The position numbers were made by a program, and so were the translations under genes. Below are positions 8,697-15,994 of a DNA stretch of 43,749 nucleotides, piece by piece; the stretch's first letter is position 1; every line of letters begins with the position of its first letter. The DNA lies in NCBI GenBank assembly GCA_934646185.1, contig CAKUEH010000019.1:1-43749 (forward strand). The letters are read 5' to 3'. This stretch comes from an uncultured Oscillospiraceae bacterium (lineage in GTDB: Bacteria > Bacillota > Clostridia > Oscillospirales > Oscillospiraceae). A model generated the notes under the pieces. That model was not told where the DNA came from and made no database searches. It saw nothing but the letters and a program-made list of their open reading frames with translations.

Positions 8697-8732
8697 AAAC
8701 GCTCCCCATCCTTTTGACGGGAAGCGTTTTTT
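8697..8732 (-). terminator. bidirectional terminator
   Basis: Hairpin AAAACGCT-CCC ... GGG-AGCGTTTT with an 11-nt loop and A/T runs on both sides. It probably ends leftward transcripts of the ATC-hydrolase cluster just upstream of the mod promoter. Confidence 0.65.
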
Positions 8733-8758
8733 GATAATATGGCGGCTCCGTAATTTCG

Positions 8759-8866
8759 TTGCAGGGGCCGATGCCTGCATCGGCCCGGCAGAATACACCG
8801 GTTTTACGGTAATCTCCGGCGAATTTGCAACTTCCGAACGGGCCGATGTGGGCATCGGCCCCTACA
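8759..8866. repeat. dispersed palindromic element, copy 1
   Basis: About 108 bp. A left GC hairpin (GGGGCCGATGCCTGCATCGGCCC), a core related to ACCGGTTTTACGG..GGCGAAT, and a right hairpin (GGGCCGATGTGGGCATCGGCCC) ending CCCCTACA. The related copies are at 11759-11863, 18093-18436 and 26151-26256. The gene-free stretch 8562-8949 holds only this element, the terminator and the mod promoter. Confidence 0.8.
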
Positions 8867-8949
8867 GACAAACTGGCTGGTGCATACGTGATCTCCATCT
8901 GCCTCTATAAAACATTGTATTCCGTGCAGGCGGAAGAGCCGTCCGTCCC

Positions 8950-9576
8950 TTACTCCTTATCCCCCGTAATGAAATAGTCGCAGTATGCGCCGCCGCTGGC
9001 GATGGTCTGCTGTCTGTGCAGGACGCCGTGCTGGAGCGTGATCATCACCTCGTCCAGCTCGCAGAACAGGGGCATCAGCTCGCGGACGCCGAGCTTTTCC
9101 GCGTAGGCGCAGATGGGACAGCGGGTGATGCGGTAATAGCATGCGCCCGCATACGGCTGACCCACGAAGTCCACCTTGAAGGACGTCGGGTACTGCCGCT
9201 CCTTTTCCGGCGTGTACCACCGCGCGTATTTCACGACGCTCCTTTTGTTCTCCGCCTTGCCTTTGTCCGTGTTCAGGTCGGTCTTTGCAAAGTACCATTT
9301 GATGTGGTACAGCGCGCGGCGCATCATCTCCTGCACCGTCTCCGGCGGGATCCGCTTCCCGCTCGCGACATACGGCGCGACAAAGGCCAGCTCGAACAGC
9401 TCGTTATAGGCCATCGGATTGTCATCCCCGATATCGTCCGCCTGCGCGACCAGCTGCCGGTAGACCGCCCTGCTCTTTTTCATGATATCGGCCGCATACG
9501 CCCTGCCGTACTTCTCGGCCAGGACCTGCTTCATGGAGCCTTTGAACATCCAGAAATAAAAGCCGTTATACTTCAT
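8950..9576 (-). CDS. ATC hydrolase family protein (L-2-amino-thiazoline-4-carboxylate hydrolase-like), distal copy
   Basis: A 208-residue protein whose C-terminal third matches the family annotated as L-2-amino-thiazoline-4-carboxylic acid hydrolase: RCPICAYAEKLG, then ELMPLFCELDEVM, then GGAYCDYFITGD. Cysteines at RCPIC and YCDY recur in both other members of this cluster. Family founders open the thiazoline ring on a route to cysteine; whether this clostridial branch keeps that activity is unknown. The start at 9576 follows a GGGAGGG site. It lies 21 nt after a remnant of a paralogue and closes a leftward cluster with ZIP and a second intact paralogue. Confidence 0.75.
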   Translation of the reverse strand: MKYNGFYFWMFKGSMKQVLAEKYGRAYAADIMKKSRAVYRQLVAQADDIGDDNPMAYNELFELAFVAPYVASGKRIPPETVQEMMRRALYHIKWYFAKTDLNTDKGKAENKRSVVKYARWYTPEKERQYPTSFKVDFVGQPYAGACYYRITRCPICAYAEKLGVRELMPLFCELDEVMITLQHGVLHRQQTIASGGAYCDYFITGDKE

Positions 9577-9597
9577 TGGAATCGCCCTCCCGCATGA

Positions 9598-9777
9598 TCA
9601 AATCTGTTCCAGCTCCCGATATTGCTCCAGCGCGGGGCTCTTGTCGCCGACGTACCAGTAATCGCAGCAGCTCCCGCCGAGGGCTTCGGTCTGCGTGCGG
9701 ATGAGCTTCGCGTGCATGAGCTCCGCTAAGAAATGGTCGGTCTTGCAGAGATACGGCAGAAGTTCGGTATACCCTCC
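9598..9777 (-). pseudogene. C-terminal remnant of a third ATC-hydrolase paralogue
   Basis: The 59 codons directly after the ZIP stop codon, in the same frame, read GGYTELLPYLCKTD ... LIRTQTEALGGSCCDYWYVGDK and then stop (9598-9600). This matches the last ~55 residues of the two intact paralogues (ELMPLFCELD...GGAYCDYFITGD and DIMPALCNVD...CKCDYTICGD). The N-terminal ~150 residues are missing and no start codon follows the GGAGG created at the junction. The simplest reading is a deletion whose left end lies immediately after the ZIP stop. Confidence 0.8.
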
Positions 9778-10554
9778 TTAACCCAACGCCACGTCCAGCA
9801 CCATCATGACGCTGAAGCCCGCGGCAAAAAAGACCGTACCGAGATTGGAGTGCCGCCCCTGCGACAGTTCGGGGATCAGCTCCTCCACGACCACATACAG
9901 CATCGCGCCCGCGGCGAAGCTCAAAAGATACGGAAGCGCGGGAACGATGAACTGCGCGGCAAGGATCGTCAGCACCGCGCCGACCGGCTCCACAACGCCG
10001 GACAGCACGCCGCCGAGAAAGGCCCTTCCCTTCTTCTGCCCCTCCGCGCGAAGCGGCATGGAGATGATCGCGCCCTCCGGGAAATTCTGAATGGCGATGC
10101 CGATGGACAGAACCAGCGCGCTTGCCGCCGTGATCTGCGTGCTTCCGGAAAGAAAGCCCGCGTACATCACGCCGACCGCCATGCCCTCCGGGATGTTGTG
10201 CAGCGTGACGGCCAGCACCATCATGGTCGTGCGGGCGAGACGGCTTTTCGGGCCCTCCGCCTGCTCGCTGCCGACGTGCAGATGCGGGATCAGATGGTCG
10301 AGCGCGAGCAGAAACAGCACGCCGAGCCAGAAGCCCGCAAACGCCGGGAAGAACGCCAGTTTCCCCAACGCCGCCGACTGCTCGATGGCCGGGATGAGAA
10401 GGCTCCAGATCGACGCGGCCACCATCACGCCCGCGGCAAAGCCCGCAAGCGAACGCTGCAGCAGGTCGCCGAGCGATCTTTTCATGAAAAACACACAGGC
10501 CGCGCCGGCCGCCGTGCCGAGAAACGGGATCAGGATCCCGAGAAATGTCTGCAT
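9778..10554 (-). CDS. ZIP-family metal transporter
   Basis: A 258-residue integral membrane protein with about eight hydrophobic helices. The metal-site helices carry the ZIP signatures VTLHNIPEGMAVGV (helix IV) and IAIQNFPEGAIIS (helix V), with the H-N-x-P-E and Q-N-x-P-E ligands intact. ZIP proteins of this ZupT/GufA-like group move zinc or other divalent metals into the cytosol. The ATG at 10554 is preceded by GGAGG; upstream sequence in frame belongs to the neighbouring gene. It is 17 nt after the ATC-hydrolase paralogue at 10572, so the two are co-transcribed; a metal-dependent hydrolase and a metal importer would make functional sense, but this is inference. Confidence 0.9.
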   Translation of the reverse strand: MQTFLGILIPFLGTAAGAACVFFMKRSLGDLLQRSLAGFAAGVMVAASIWSLLIPAIEQSAALGKLAFFPAFAGFWLGVLFLLALDHLIPHLHVGSEQAEGPKSRLARTTMMVLAVTLHNIPEGMAVGVMYAGFLSGSTQITAASALVLSIGIAIQNFPEGAIISMPLRAEGQKKGRAFLGGVLSGVVEPVGAVLTILAAQFIVPALPYLLSFAAGAMLYVVVEELIPELSQGRHSNLGTVFFAAGFSVMMVLDVALG

Positions 10555-10571
10555 AGATCTGCCTCCGGGGC

Positions 10572-11273
10572 TTATTTGTTCCTTCTGTAGCCCGCCTCGT
10601 CGCGGTATTCGGGATGCTCTTTCAGATACGGATCCCGGTCGCCGCAGATGGTATAGTCGCACTTGCAGCCGTTCGCGCAGGTCGTGGTGCGCACCAGCCG
10701 CGCGTGGATCAGCTCCATGGACGCAAAGTCCACGTTGCACAGGGCGGGCATGATGTCGGTGAGGCCATGCTTGATGGCAAACTCCGCCGCCGGGCAGGCC
10801 GTGAATTCATAGTAGATCGGCTTGTCCGGGTCGAAGGGCGCGACGTCCATCTCATAATCGTGCCACCGGTCGCAGAGTGATTTCGCCCGCGTAAACGCCT
10901 TGTACATCAGCTTCCTGAAAAACAGCTTGTTGCAGTCCACGAATTTCAGCCTGCGGAAGGACGGGAGGATCAGAGCCTCCTCCATCCCCTCGATCTCGCG
11001 GAAGGACGTGACGGCCCTGCAGACCACATAATAGCTCAAAATCGCGATGCAGTCATAGGTGCCGCCCGCGCCGTTGTGAAAATTCTGTTTCCCGCCGAGG
11101 TCGGTGCGCCAGTCGGAGAGAAAGTCCGCATACTGCCGCTGCACCTGCTCCCAAACTGCTTCCCGCTCCGATTCCGGATAGTGCAGGGCGATCCTCGCGA
11201 GGATCTCCTTTTTGCACGGTCTGGAATACAGCACGTGGCACGTGCGGTCAAATTGTAATTCGCTGTCTTTCAT
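10572..11273 (-). CDS. ATC hydrolase family protein, proximal copy
   Basis: A 233-residue paralogue of the gene at 8950-9576. The conserved C-terminal core reads TACPAAEFAIKHGLTDIMP, then NVDFASMELIHARLVRTTTC and CKCDYTICGD. The N-terminal half (SYYVVCRAVTSFREIEG...) is less conserved. The annotated family activity is hydrolysis of L-2-amino-thiazoline-4-carboxylate; substrate here unproven. Start ATG at 11273 with GGGAG upstream. It follows an alpha/beta-hydrolase remnant by 13 nt and precedes ZIP by 17 nt. Confidence 0.72.
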   Translation of the reverse strand: MKDSELQFDRTCHVLYSRPCKKEILARIALHYPESEREAVWEQVQRQYADFLSDWRTDLGGKQNFHNGAGGTYDCIAILSYYVVCRAVTSFREIEGMEEALILPSFRRLKFVDCNKLFFRKLMYKAFTRAKSLCDRWHDYEMDVAPFDPDKPIYYEFTACPAAEFAIKHGLTDIMPALCNVDFASMELIHARLVRTTTCANGCKCDYTICGDRDPYLKEHPEYRDEAGYRRNK

Positions 11274-11286
11274 CGTATTCGCTCCC

Positions 11287-11549
11287 TTATTGCTTCAGGA
11301 TCTCCGTGATCTTCGCAAAATCCTCCTTCGCTTCCCGGAAAACCGGCAGCATGCAGTAGCAGTGTACCATTTTGGGCCGGGCGAGCGCCGTATAGGGAAC
11401 ATCTGCGCGTTTGCACGCCGCTTCAAAGTCGGGCAGCGCGCCGTAAAGCACCTCGTCCGCGGAATAAAAGAAGTGGATATCGCCCACGCCGGTAAAATCG
11501 CCGCGCGAGCCGGAGATCATGTAGTCCGGCACGTTCTCCGCGCCGTGCT
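11287..11549 (-). pseudogene. C-terminal remnant of an alpha/beta hydrolase (esterase/lipase type)
   Basis: The open frame reads QHGAENVPDYMISGSRGDF, then GDIHFFYSADEVLYGALPDF and PKMVHCYCMLPVFREAKEDF, ending at 11287. This resembles the last ~85 residues of alpha/beta-hydrolase-3 esterases, including the catalytic-acid loop region and the catalytic His of the VHCY segment. The nucleophile half (GxSxG) is absent: an in-frame stop (TAA) lies at about 11550-11552, inside an inverted repeat. An ATG at 11532 could still allow an 81-residue peptide, but it would not be a hydrolase. Confidence 0.7.
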
Positions 11550-11565
11550 GTTAAGTGTCCTTAAC
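11550..11565. promoter_or_regulatory. inverted repeat GTTAAG-N4-CTTAAC (operator-like, site A)
   Basis: A 16-bp inverted repeat at the break point of the hydrolase remnant. It shares the GTTA...TAAC pattern with sites at 11584-11601, 26397-26414 and 41628-41645. Probably a repressor half-site pair; the cognate regulator is not in this window. Confidence 0.45.
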
Positions 11566-11583
11566 TCGCGCCCGCAGTCACGC

Positions 11584-11601
11584 AGTTAGATAAAGCTAAC
11601 C
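11584..11601. promoter_or_regulatory. inverted repeat GTTAG-N6-CTAAC (operator-like, site B)
   Basis: 18-bp site AGTTAG-ATAAAG-CTAACC, 20 bp from site A. It matches the GGTTAR-N6-CTAACC pattern of sites C and D except at the outermost base. Confidence 0.5.
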
Positions 11602-11758
11602 ATTGGATCTGATAAGCTCCAAATCCGATTCTATGGTAACAAAAACGTCGCTGCCTGTCAAGCCGCCGCAATACGTTTTACGCAGAGACCAGCGGAAAAT
11701 CGAGCAACGCACTGGCATGGAGCGCAGCTCTGCCCCTCCCGATGGACAGGTACAAATC

Positions 11759-11863
11759 TGTAGGGGCCGACGACTCTGTCGGCCCCGAAAATGCTGCGTA
11801 TTCGCATGAAATCCCCGTAAAGTCGGTTTCTTCTGCGGGCGGACAGAGTCGTCCGCCCCTACA
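11759..11863. repeat. dispersed palindromic element, copy 2 (inverted orientation)
   Basis: 105 bp running from TGTAGGGGCCGACGACTCTG to GTCCGCCCCTACA. Read on the minus strand it has the same order as copy 4: left hairpin, core GACTTTACGG...GCGAAT, right hairpin. It sits between the hydrolase remnant and the chimeric kinase gene. Apart from this element and sites A/B, nothing gene-like was seen in 11566-11960. Confidence 0.8.
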
Positions 11864-11962
11864 AACGAATACGCAGACACATTCGAATTCGCCGAGGATT
11901 TTTATAACCGCTGCCGCCGGGGATCGTTTAAAAACAGTTTCAACTTCGGGCATATTTTATGC

Positions 11963-11968
11963 TATACT
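11963..11968 (+). promoter_or_regulatory. extended -10 of the chimeric kinase gene
   Basis: TGC-TATACT, about 35 nt upstream of the start codon; no convincing -35 box at 17 nt, so recognition may depend on the extended -10. Confidence 0.45.
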
Positions 11969-12002
11969 ATCACCATCGGTTAACGGCAAAGGATGTGACA
12001 GC

Positions 12003-13205
12003 ATGACGATCCGAAAGCGCCTTGCGCGCTCCAATCTTGTGATGATCCTGATCCCCGTCGCGATCGCGGCCGCTTTGCTGCTTCTGGGCGGCGGGCTTGC
12101 GGCGCTGCTTTTAAAGCGGGTCTATCTGCCCCGGCTGGGGCTCTCCATGGCGGCGCTCCACGAGACGGGCGAGCAGCTGAAAACGGCGTTTGCGGGCGCG
12201 AAGGTCATCGCTGCAATTTACGGCGGCACGGTGATCGCAGCGCTTCTCGCGGCGGTCGCGTTCACGAATCTTTATCTGACGCGGCACCTGTTCGGGCACA
12301 TTCAAAAGCCGCTGGACGAGTTGACAGAGGGCGTAACGCGCATCCGGAACGGCGATCTGGACACGTCCATCGGATATGAGACCGCCGATGAATTCAAGCC
12401 CGCCTGCGACGCGGTGGACGAGATGGCGGCGCGGCTGAAGGCGTCTCTGGAGGCGCAGAGCCGCCAGCAGCAGCAAAAGCAGGAGCTCATCGCGGGCATG
12501 TCGCACGATCTCAAGAGCCCGCTGACCTCCATCCGCGCGTATACCGAGGGATTACTCGACGGCGTTGCGAAGGACGACGCGGCGCGCACGCGCTATCTGC
12601 AGACGATCTACGCCAAGGAATCCGAGCTGGAGGCGCTGGTGAACCGGCTGTTTTCCTTCGCGAAGCTCGACCTCAGCGAAGCACCCGCGGAGCTTGCGCC
12701 GCTGGATATTTCCGAAACGCTTCGGAGTATCGTCGACGGCTGCGGCACCGAAGCGCTGGACGTCCGGCTGTCCGGGCCGCCCGCGGGCGCGGACGACTAT
12801 ATCGAAAAGCCGTTTTCGCCGAGCGTCCTCGTCGCACGGGTCAAGGCGCATCTGGCGCAGGTAGAGCGGCTGCAGCCGTCGGAACGCACGCAGAACATCG
12901 TCACAGCCGGTGTTCTGACGGCGAAGCCCGGCGCGCGGCAGATCTTCAAAAACGGCGCGGAGCTCCCGCTCAAGAACAAAGAATACGAGCTTTTGCTCTT
13001 TCTCATGCGGCACCCCGGACAGGTATTCAGCCGCGAGGATCTCTATGAGATGATCTGGGGGCTGGAATCCATGGGCGACAACATCACCGTCGCCGTTCAC
13101 ATCGGCCGCATCCGCGAAAAGCTCGAGGACGATCCGGCGAACCCCAGACTCCTGCAAACCGTCTGGGGCGTCGGCTACCGCCTGAACGCGGACACAGTGT
13201 CATGA
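12003..13205 (+). CDS. histidine kinase / response regulator deletion chimera
   Basis: A 400-residue protein. Residues 1-258 are the front of a sensor histidine kinase: membrane helices at about 13-37 and 68-92, HAMP linker about 95-148, and HisKA with the phospho-acceptor H168 in MSHDLKSPLTSIRAY. At about residues 258-262 it switches, in frame, to the end of an OmpR-type receiver (GADDYIEKPFSP, with the conserved Lys) and a full winged-helix DNA-binding domain ending TVWGVGYRLN. The kinase ATPase domain and the receiver's phospho-Asp half are both missing. It cannot phosphorylate itself by the normal route. It may be a dead product of a deletion joining a kinase gene to a regulator gene, or a membrane-tethered transcription factor. 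Start ATG at 12003 with AAAGGA 9 nt upstream; no partner two-component gene is adjacent. Confidence 0.85.
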   Translation: MTIRKRLARSNLVMILIPVAIAAALLLLGGGLAALLLKRVYLPRLGLSMAALHETGEQLKTAFAGAKVIAAIYGGTVIAALLAAVAFTNLYLTRHLFGHIQKPLDELTEGVTRIRNGDLDTSIGYETADEFKPACDAVDEMAARLKASLEAQSRQQQQKQELIAGMSHDLKSPLTSIRAYTEGLLDGVAKDDAARTRYLQTIYAKESELEALVNRLFSFAKLDLSEAPAELAPLDISETLRSIVDGCGTEALDVRLSGPPAGADDYIEKPFSPSVLVARVKAHLAQVERLQPSERTQNIVTAGVLTAKPGARQIFKNGAELPLKNKEYELLLFLMRHPGQVFSREDLYEMIWGLESMGDNITVAVHIGRIREKLEDDPANPRLLQTVWGVGYRLNADTVS

Positions 13206-13210
13206 TCCAA

Positions 13211-13245
13211 AACCGGCGTACCGCCAGACGGGCGGTACGCCGGTT
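13211..13245. terminator. hairpin between convergent genes
   Basis: Perfect 15-bp arms (AACCGGCGTACCGCC / GGCGGTACGCCGGTT) with a 5-nt loop, between the convergent chimera and lipoprotein genes. No T-run on either side, so it may act as a bidirectional, non-canonical terminator. Confidence 0.6.
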
Positions 13246-13276
13246 CCATGTGTCGTCGGACGCGCGTCCGGCCGTA

Positions 13277-15391
13277 TCAGCCTCCGAGCACGACAGAGAC
13301 TCTGATCTCGCGTTCGGCCTCGCTCAGGTCGAGCGCGCCGCCGTCGGCGACGGTCACGCGCAGCTCATAGAGCACGCCGTCGGTCAGCTCCGTCACAGCT
13401 TCGCCGTTCTCGTCCGTGATCGACCACAGCTCAGGCGCGACCTGCGAAAGCCTGCCGTCTGCGCCGTAGGCATAGAGGCTCAAGTCGGAAACGCTGCCGG
13501 AGAGATTGTTCACACGGAACGCGACCGTGGTGTTGGGGTGGACGCTGCGCACGCTCACGCTGTTGCGCCAGCTCGCGACCGTGCCTTCGCCGCCGTCAGC
13601 TTCAAACTGCTCCTGCGAGAGAACGTTTCTTGCCGCCTGGTCGAGATCGACCGCGCGGTACGGCATCTCGGGCAGGTAGACGAAACGGTCCTGCAGGCGC
13701 AGCAGCTCCAGATAGCCCGTCGGGCAGTAGAGGGCGTTGCCGCTGTTGCCGGCGTACATGCCGATGGCCATGTTGTTGTAGCCGTACTTGTTGGAAACGT
13801 CCATCGTGAAGACGGTCTCGCCCGTCTCAAAGTCCAGGATGATGTACTGCCACATGCCGGTGGTCAGATCCTGCACGTAGCCGTAGATATAGCCCGTCGC
13901 GGTGGAGAGCTTCATGATCGACGTGTCACTCAGATCGTTCCGGCACCAGACGCTGTGCATCTCATAGCCGTCCGCCGTCTTCACGGTGTCCACGCGCTCA
14001 ACGCCCGGGGCGATCATGACGTTGCCCTTCATAAGCCAGTTCATGTCGTAAATATTGGCGTAGCTCTGAATGGAAGAGTCGCTGTTGGGGTCGGCCAGAC
14101 CCGCGTTGCCGGCTCCAAACCAGTTGCAGACGATGGTGCTGACGGTGCCTTCGCCGTCGTCATAGACGATGGCGGAGTTCTCGACCGCCACCTGATAGCC
14201 CTCGGGCAGATCGTCGAGCACCGGGCAGCTTGCGACCACTTCGCCGGTCTTCATGTCGAGCGCGAGCAGGTTCACGGGATCCTGATTGTCGGTGAACAGC
14301 ACGAGGTTCGGCGTCAGCGTGGGCGAGCAGCCGCCGCCCCAGGCCAAACCGCCGCCGGTGGTCTTGTCGTTTTCACCGCTGACCTTTGCGCCGACGCTCT
14401 CATACGGCGTACACCACGCAACGTCCACGCCATTGTCGGCACGCAGCAGATAGCAGTTCATATTGGTCAGAATGACCGCGCCGTCGCGGGAAGCGGCGAT
14501 GCCGTTTTCCGCGCCCTCACCGAGCGCCAGCTCATAGACGAAGACCGCGTCGGAGAGGTTCGCCTGTTCGCCGTTCAGGATCGCCTCGATCGCAGAACGC
14601 GCGATGTAGCCGAGCACGCCCTGCTGCTGCCGCTCGGGGTAGATGCGGAAGCCGCCGGTCGCGAACCAGAGGTTCCCGTCGTAGTCGAAGACCACGGACA
14701 GAAGATTCTGCGTCAGCTCCTTGCCGAGCGCGGCCTCTGCCGCCGCCTTGATATCGATGTCGAGCACCTTTTCAAACTCGGGAAGGACATTGCCTGCCTC
14801 ATCCGTCGCGCGGAGCATCAGCACATGGTTGTTGCTCGTCGGGCAGACGATGCGGTTTTCGGAGTCCAGGAAGGTGTACGAGCTCTGGATGACGTAGCCG
14901 CCGCCGTCGTGCTGCGCCGGCGAGAAATAGCCGAGCGTCTTCGTCTCTTCGGCGGTCAGATCGCGGATGGCGATGCCGCCGAGCAGAGGAACGACCGCGT
15001 GGCCGTAGCTGTCAAAATAGATGGCGGGCGAGGCGTTCGCGTTCGTCGTCTCATAGGAGACGTTGATCTCCGGATAGATGCCGAGCGGCAGAATTTCATC
15101 CGTCGAGTCGGTGTTGTAGCCGTCGTGGTGAATATTCGCGTCGCTCTTGGCCATGTAGGGGTTTTCCTCGACCTGCTTAGGGCGCAATGCCTTGACAGGC
15201 AGCGCGGAAGGTTCCGCCGCGGTCTCGGTCTCAGCTTCGGTTTCTTCCGCCGGCTCCGCAGTCTCCTGCGCCGTTTCCGTTTCCGCCTGCGCAGGCTCCG
15301 CGGGCTGCTGCGTTTTGCTGCACGCCGTCATCGAAAGGCACAGCGCCAGCAGCAGCGCAAGAAGCGCACAAAGTTTTTTTCTCAGTTTCAT
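13277..15391 (-). CDS. large secreted lipoprotein, beta-propeller-like
   Basis: A 704-residue protein. It begins MKLRKKLCALLALLLALCLS with lipobox SMTAC, so it is exported and lipid-anchored. A low-complexity linker of E, A, T and P follows (about 26-65). The body has repeated beta-rich blocks such as FDYDGNLWFATGG, SRDGAVILTNMN, LALDMKTGEVVAS and LDFETGETVFTMD, resembling PQQ/SMP-30-like propeller blades; C-terminal ~110 residues look like an Ig-like domain. No catalytic motif is recognised; function unknown. The ATG at 15391 has AAGGAGG 9 nt upstream and gives a proper signal peptide. It is 17 nt downstream of the degenerate receiver gene and forms an operon with it. Confidence 0.8.
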   Translation of the reverse strand: MKLRKKLCALLALLLALCLSMTACSKTQQPAEPAQAETETAQETAEPAEETEAETETAAEPSALPVKALRPKQVEENPYMAKSDANIHHDGYNTDSTDEILPLGIYPEINVSYETTNANASPAIYFDSYGHAVVPLLGGIAIRDLTAEETKTLGYFSPAQHDGGGYVIQSSYTFLDSENRIVCPTSNNHVLMLRATDEAGNVLPEFEKVLDIDIKAAAEAALGKELTQNLLSVVFDYDGNLWFATGGFRIYPERQQQGVLGYIARSAIEAILNGEQANLSDAVFVYELALGEGAENGIAASRDGAVILTNMNCYLLRADNGVDVAWCTPYESVGAKVSGENDKTTGGGLAWGGGCSPTLTPNLVLFTDNQDPVNLLALDMKTGEVVASCPVLDDLPEGYQVAVENSAIVYDDGEGTVSTIVCNWFGAGNAGLADPNSDSSIQSYANIYDMNWLMKGNVMIAPGVERVDTVKTADGYEMHSVWCRNDLSDTSIMKLSTATGYIYGYVQDLTTGMWQYIILDFETGETVFTMDVSNKYGYNNMAIGMYAGNSGNALYCPTGYLELLRLQDRFVYLPEMPYRAVDLDQAARNVLSQEQFEADGGEGTVASWRNSVSVRSVHPNTTVAFRVNNLSGSVSDLSLYAYGADGRLSQVAPELWSITDENGEAVTELTDGVLYELRVTVADGGALDLSEAEREIRVSVVLGG

Positions 15392-15408
15392 CCCAAAATT
15401 CCTCCTTG

Positions 15409-15810
15409 TCATTCCTCGCTGTCTGCGAAGATTCCCGCAGACGGCATGTTTTCTTCAAACCAGACGGAAAGTCCCTGCCGGAGCGCGAGCTCCGTCACAG
15501 GCTCGAGCAGGAAATAATCCACGCGCAGCCGGAACGCATGCAGGGAAAAATCGAGATCGCTGCACCAGATGATGCGCGTTTCCGGGCAAAGCGCGCGCAG
15601 GTGCTCCGCCGCGTTCAGCCCGTCCACGCCCGGAAGGGCGATCACGGCATTGGTCGGCGGGGTCTTTCGCGCAGCTGCAAAGAACCATTCCTGATCGGGA
15701 TAGTGGTCGATCTTCGGATACAGGCCGCGTTCCGCGCAGCACTGCTCGAGCTGCTTTGTAAAAAAAGCCCCCTGCGTCTCGCGCCGGGTCAGTACGGCGA
15801 TTCGGTACAC
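15409..15810 (-). CDS. stand-alone degenerate receiver-like protein
   Basis: A 133-residue protein with the layout of a LytTR-type receiver but no output domain. Residues 1-110 follow the receiver fold: VYRIAVLT, then VIALPGVDGLNAAEHLR, IIWCSDLDFSLHAF and DYFLLEP. The phospho-acceptor Asp segment is shortened to IALPG with no Asp, the N-terminal acidic pair is replaced by TRRE, and the Lys of the usual KP motif is Glu (E103). Phosphorylation is therefore not expected; it may act as a protein-binding pseudo-receiver. GTG at 15810 is the start because AAGGAGG lies 6 nt upstream. Operon with the lipoprotein gene; divergent from the LytTR regulator at 15995. Confidence 0.7.
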   Translation of the reverse strand: MYRIAVLTRRETQGAFFTKQLEQCCAERGLYPKIDHYPDQEWFFAAARKTPPTNAVIALPGVDGLNAAEHLRALCPETRIIWCSDLDFSLHAFRLRVDYFLLEPVTELALRQGLSVWFEENMPSAGIFADSEE

Positions 15811-15851
15811 GGCATGCCTCCTTCCTGCCTTCGCCGACGAGTTCTGTGTCC

Positions 15852-15879
15852 AGTATACGGACGCGGCGCGTCTTTGCAA
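15852..15879 (-). promoter_or_regulatory. promoter of the pseudo-receiver/lipoprotein operon
   Basis: Minus-strand -35 TTGCAA (15874-15879), 16-nt spacer, -10 TATACT (15852-15857); start codon at 15810. Confidence 0.65.
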
Positions 15880-15886
15880 GCCGTTT

Positions 15887-15916
15887 GGCACGAAAGGGCT
15901 GTTTGTGTCACGAAAT
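15887..15916. promoter_or_regulatory. direct repeats, possible LytTR-regulator binding site
   Basis: GGCACGAAAG and TGTCACGAAAT contain the heptamer CACGAAA at 15889-15895 and 15909-15915, a 20-bp period. LytTR regulators bind pairs of short direct repeats about two helical turns apart. The site lies between the two divergent promoters. Confidence 0.4.
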
Positions 15917-15951
15917 CCGATCTGTTTATCGCCGCAGGAGCGGAATTCTGT

Positions 15952-15957
15952 GCTATA
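15952..15957 (+). promoter_or_regulatory. extended -10 of the LytTR regulator gene
   Basis: TGC-TATAAT about 38 nt before the ATG at 15995, without a good -35, as expected for a promoter that needs an activator. Confidence 0.55.
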
Positions 15958-15994
15958 ATCAAGATGGGATTTTATCGAAAGGAGTCGGATCGGC

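Noticed and set aside
8759..8866. Palindromic repeats as a CRISPR array
   Set aside because: There are no regularly spaced identical repeats with unique spacers and no cas genes; the units are hairpins scattered between genes.
12003..13205. Chimera as a genuine hybrid histidine kinase
   Set aside because: Hybrid kinases keep the ATPase domain and a complete receiver; both are missing here and the output is a winged helix.
13202..15517. Long plus-strand open frame opposite the lipoprotein gene
   Set aside because: Composition is typical of antisense GC-rich frames; the minus strand encodes a proper lipobox protein with a ribosome-binding site.
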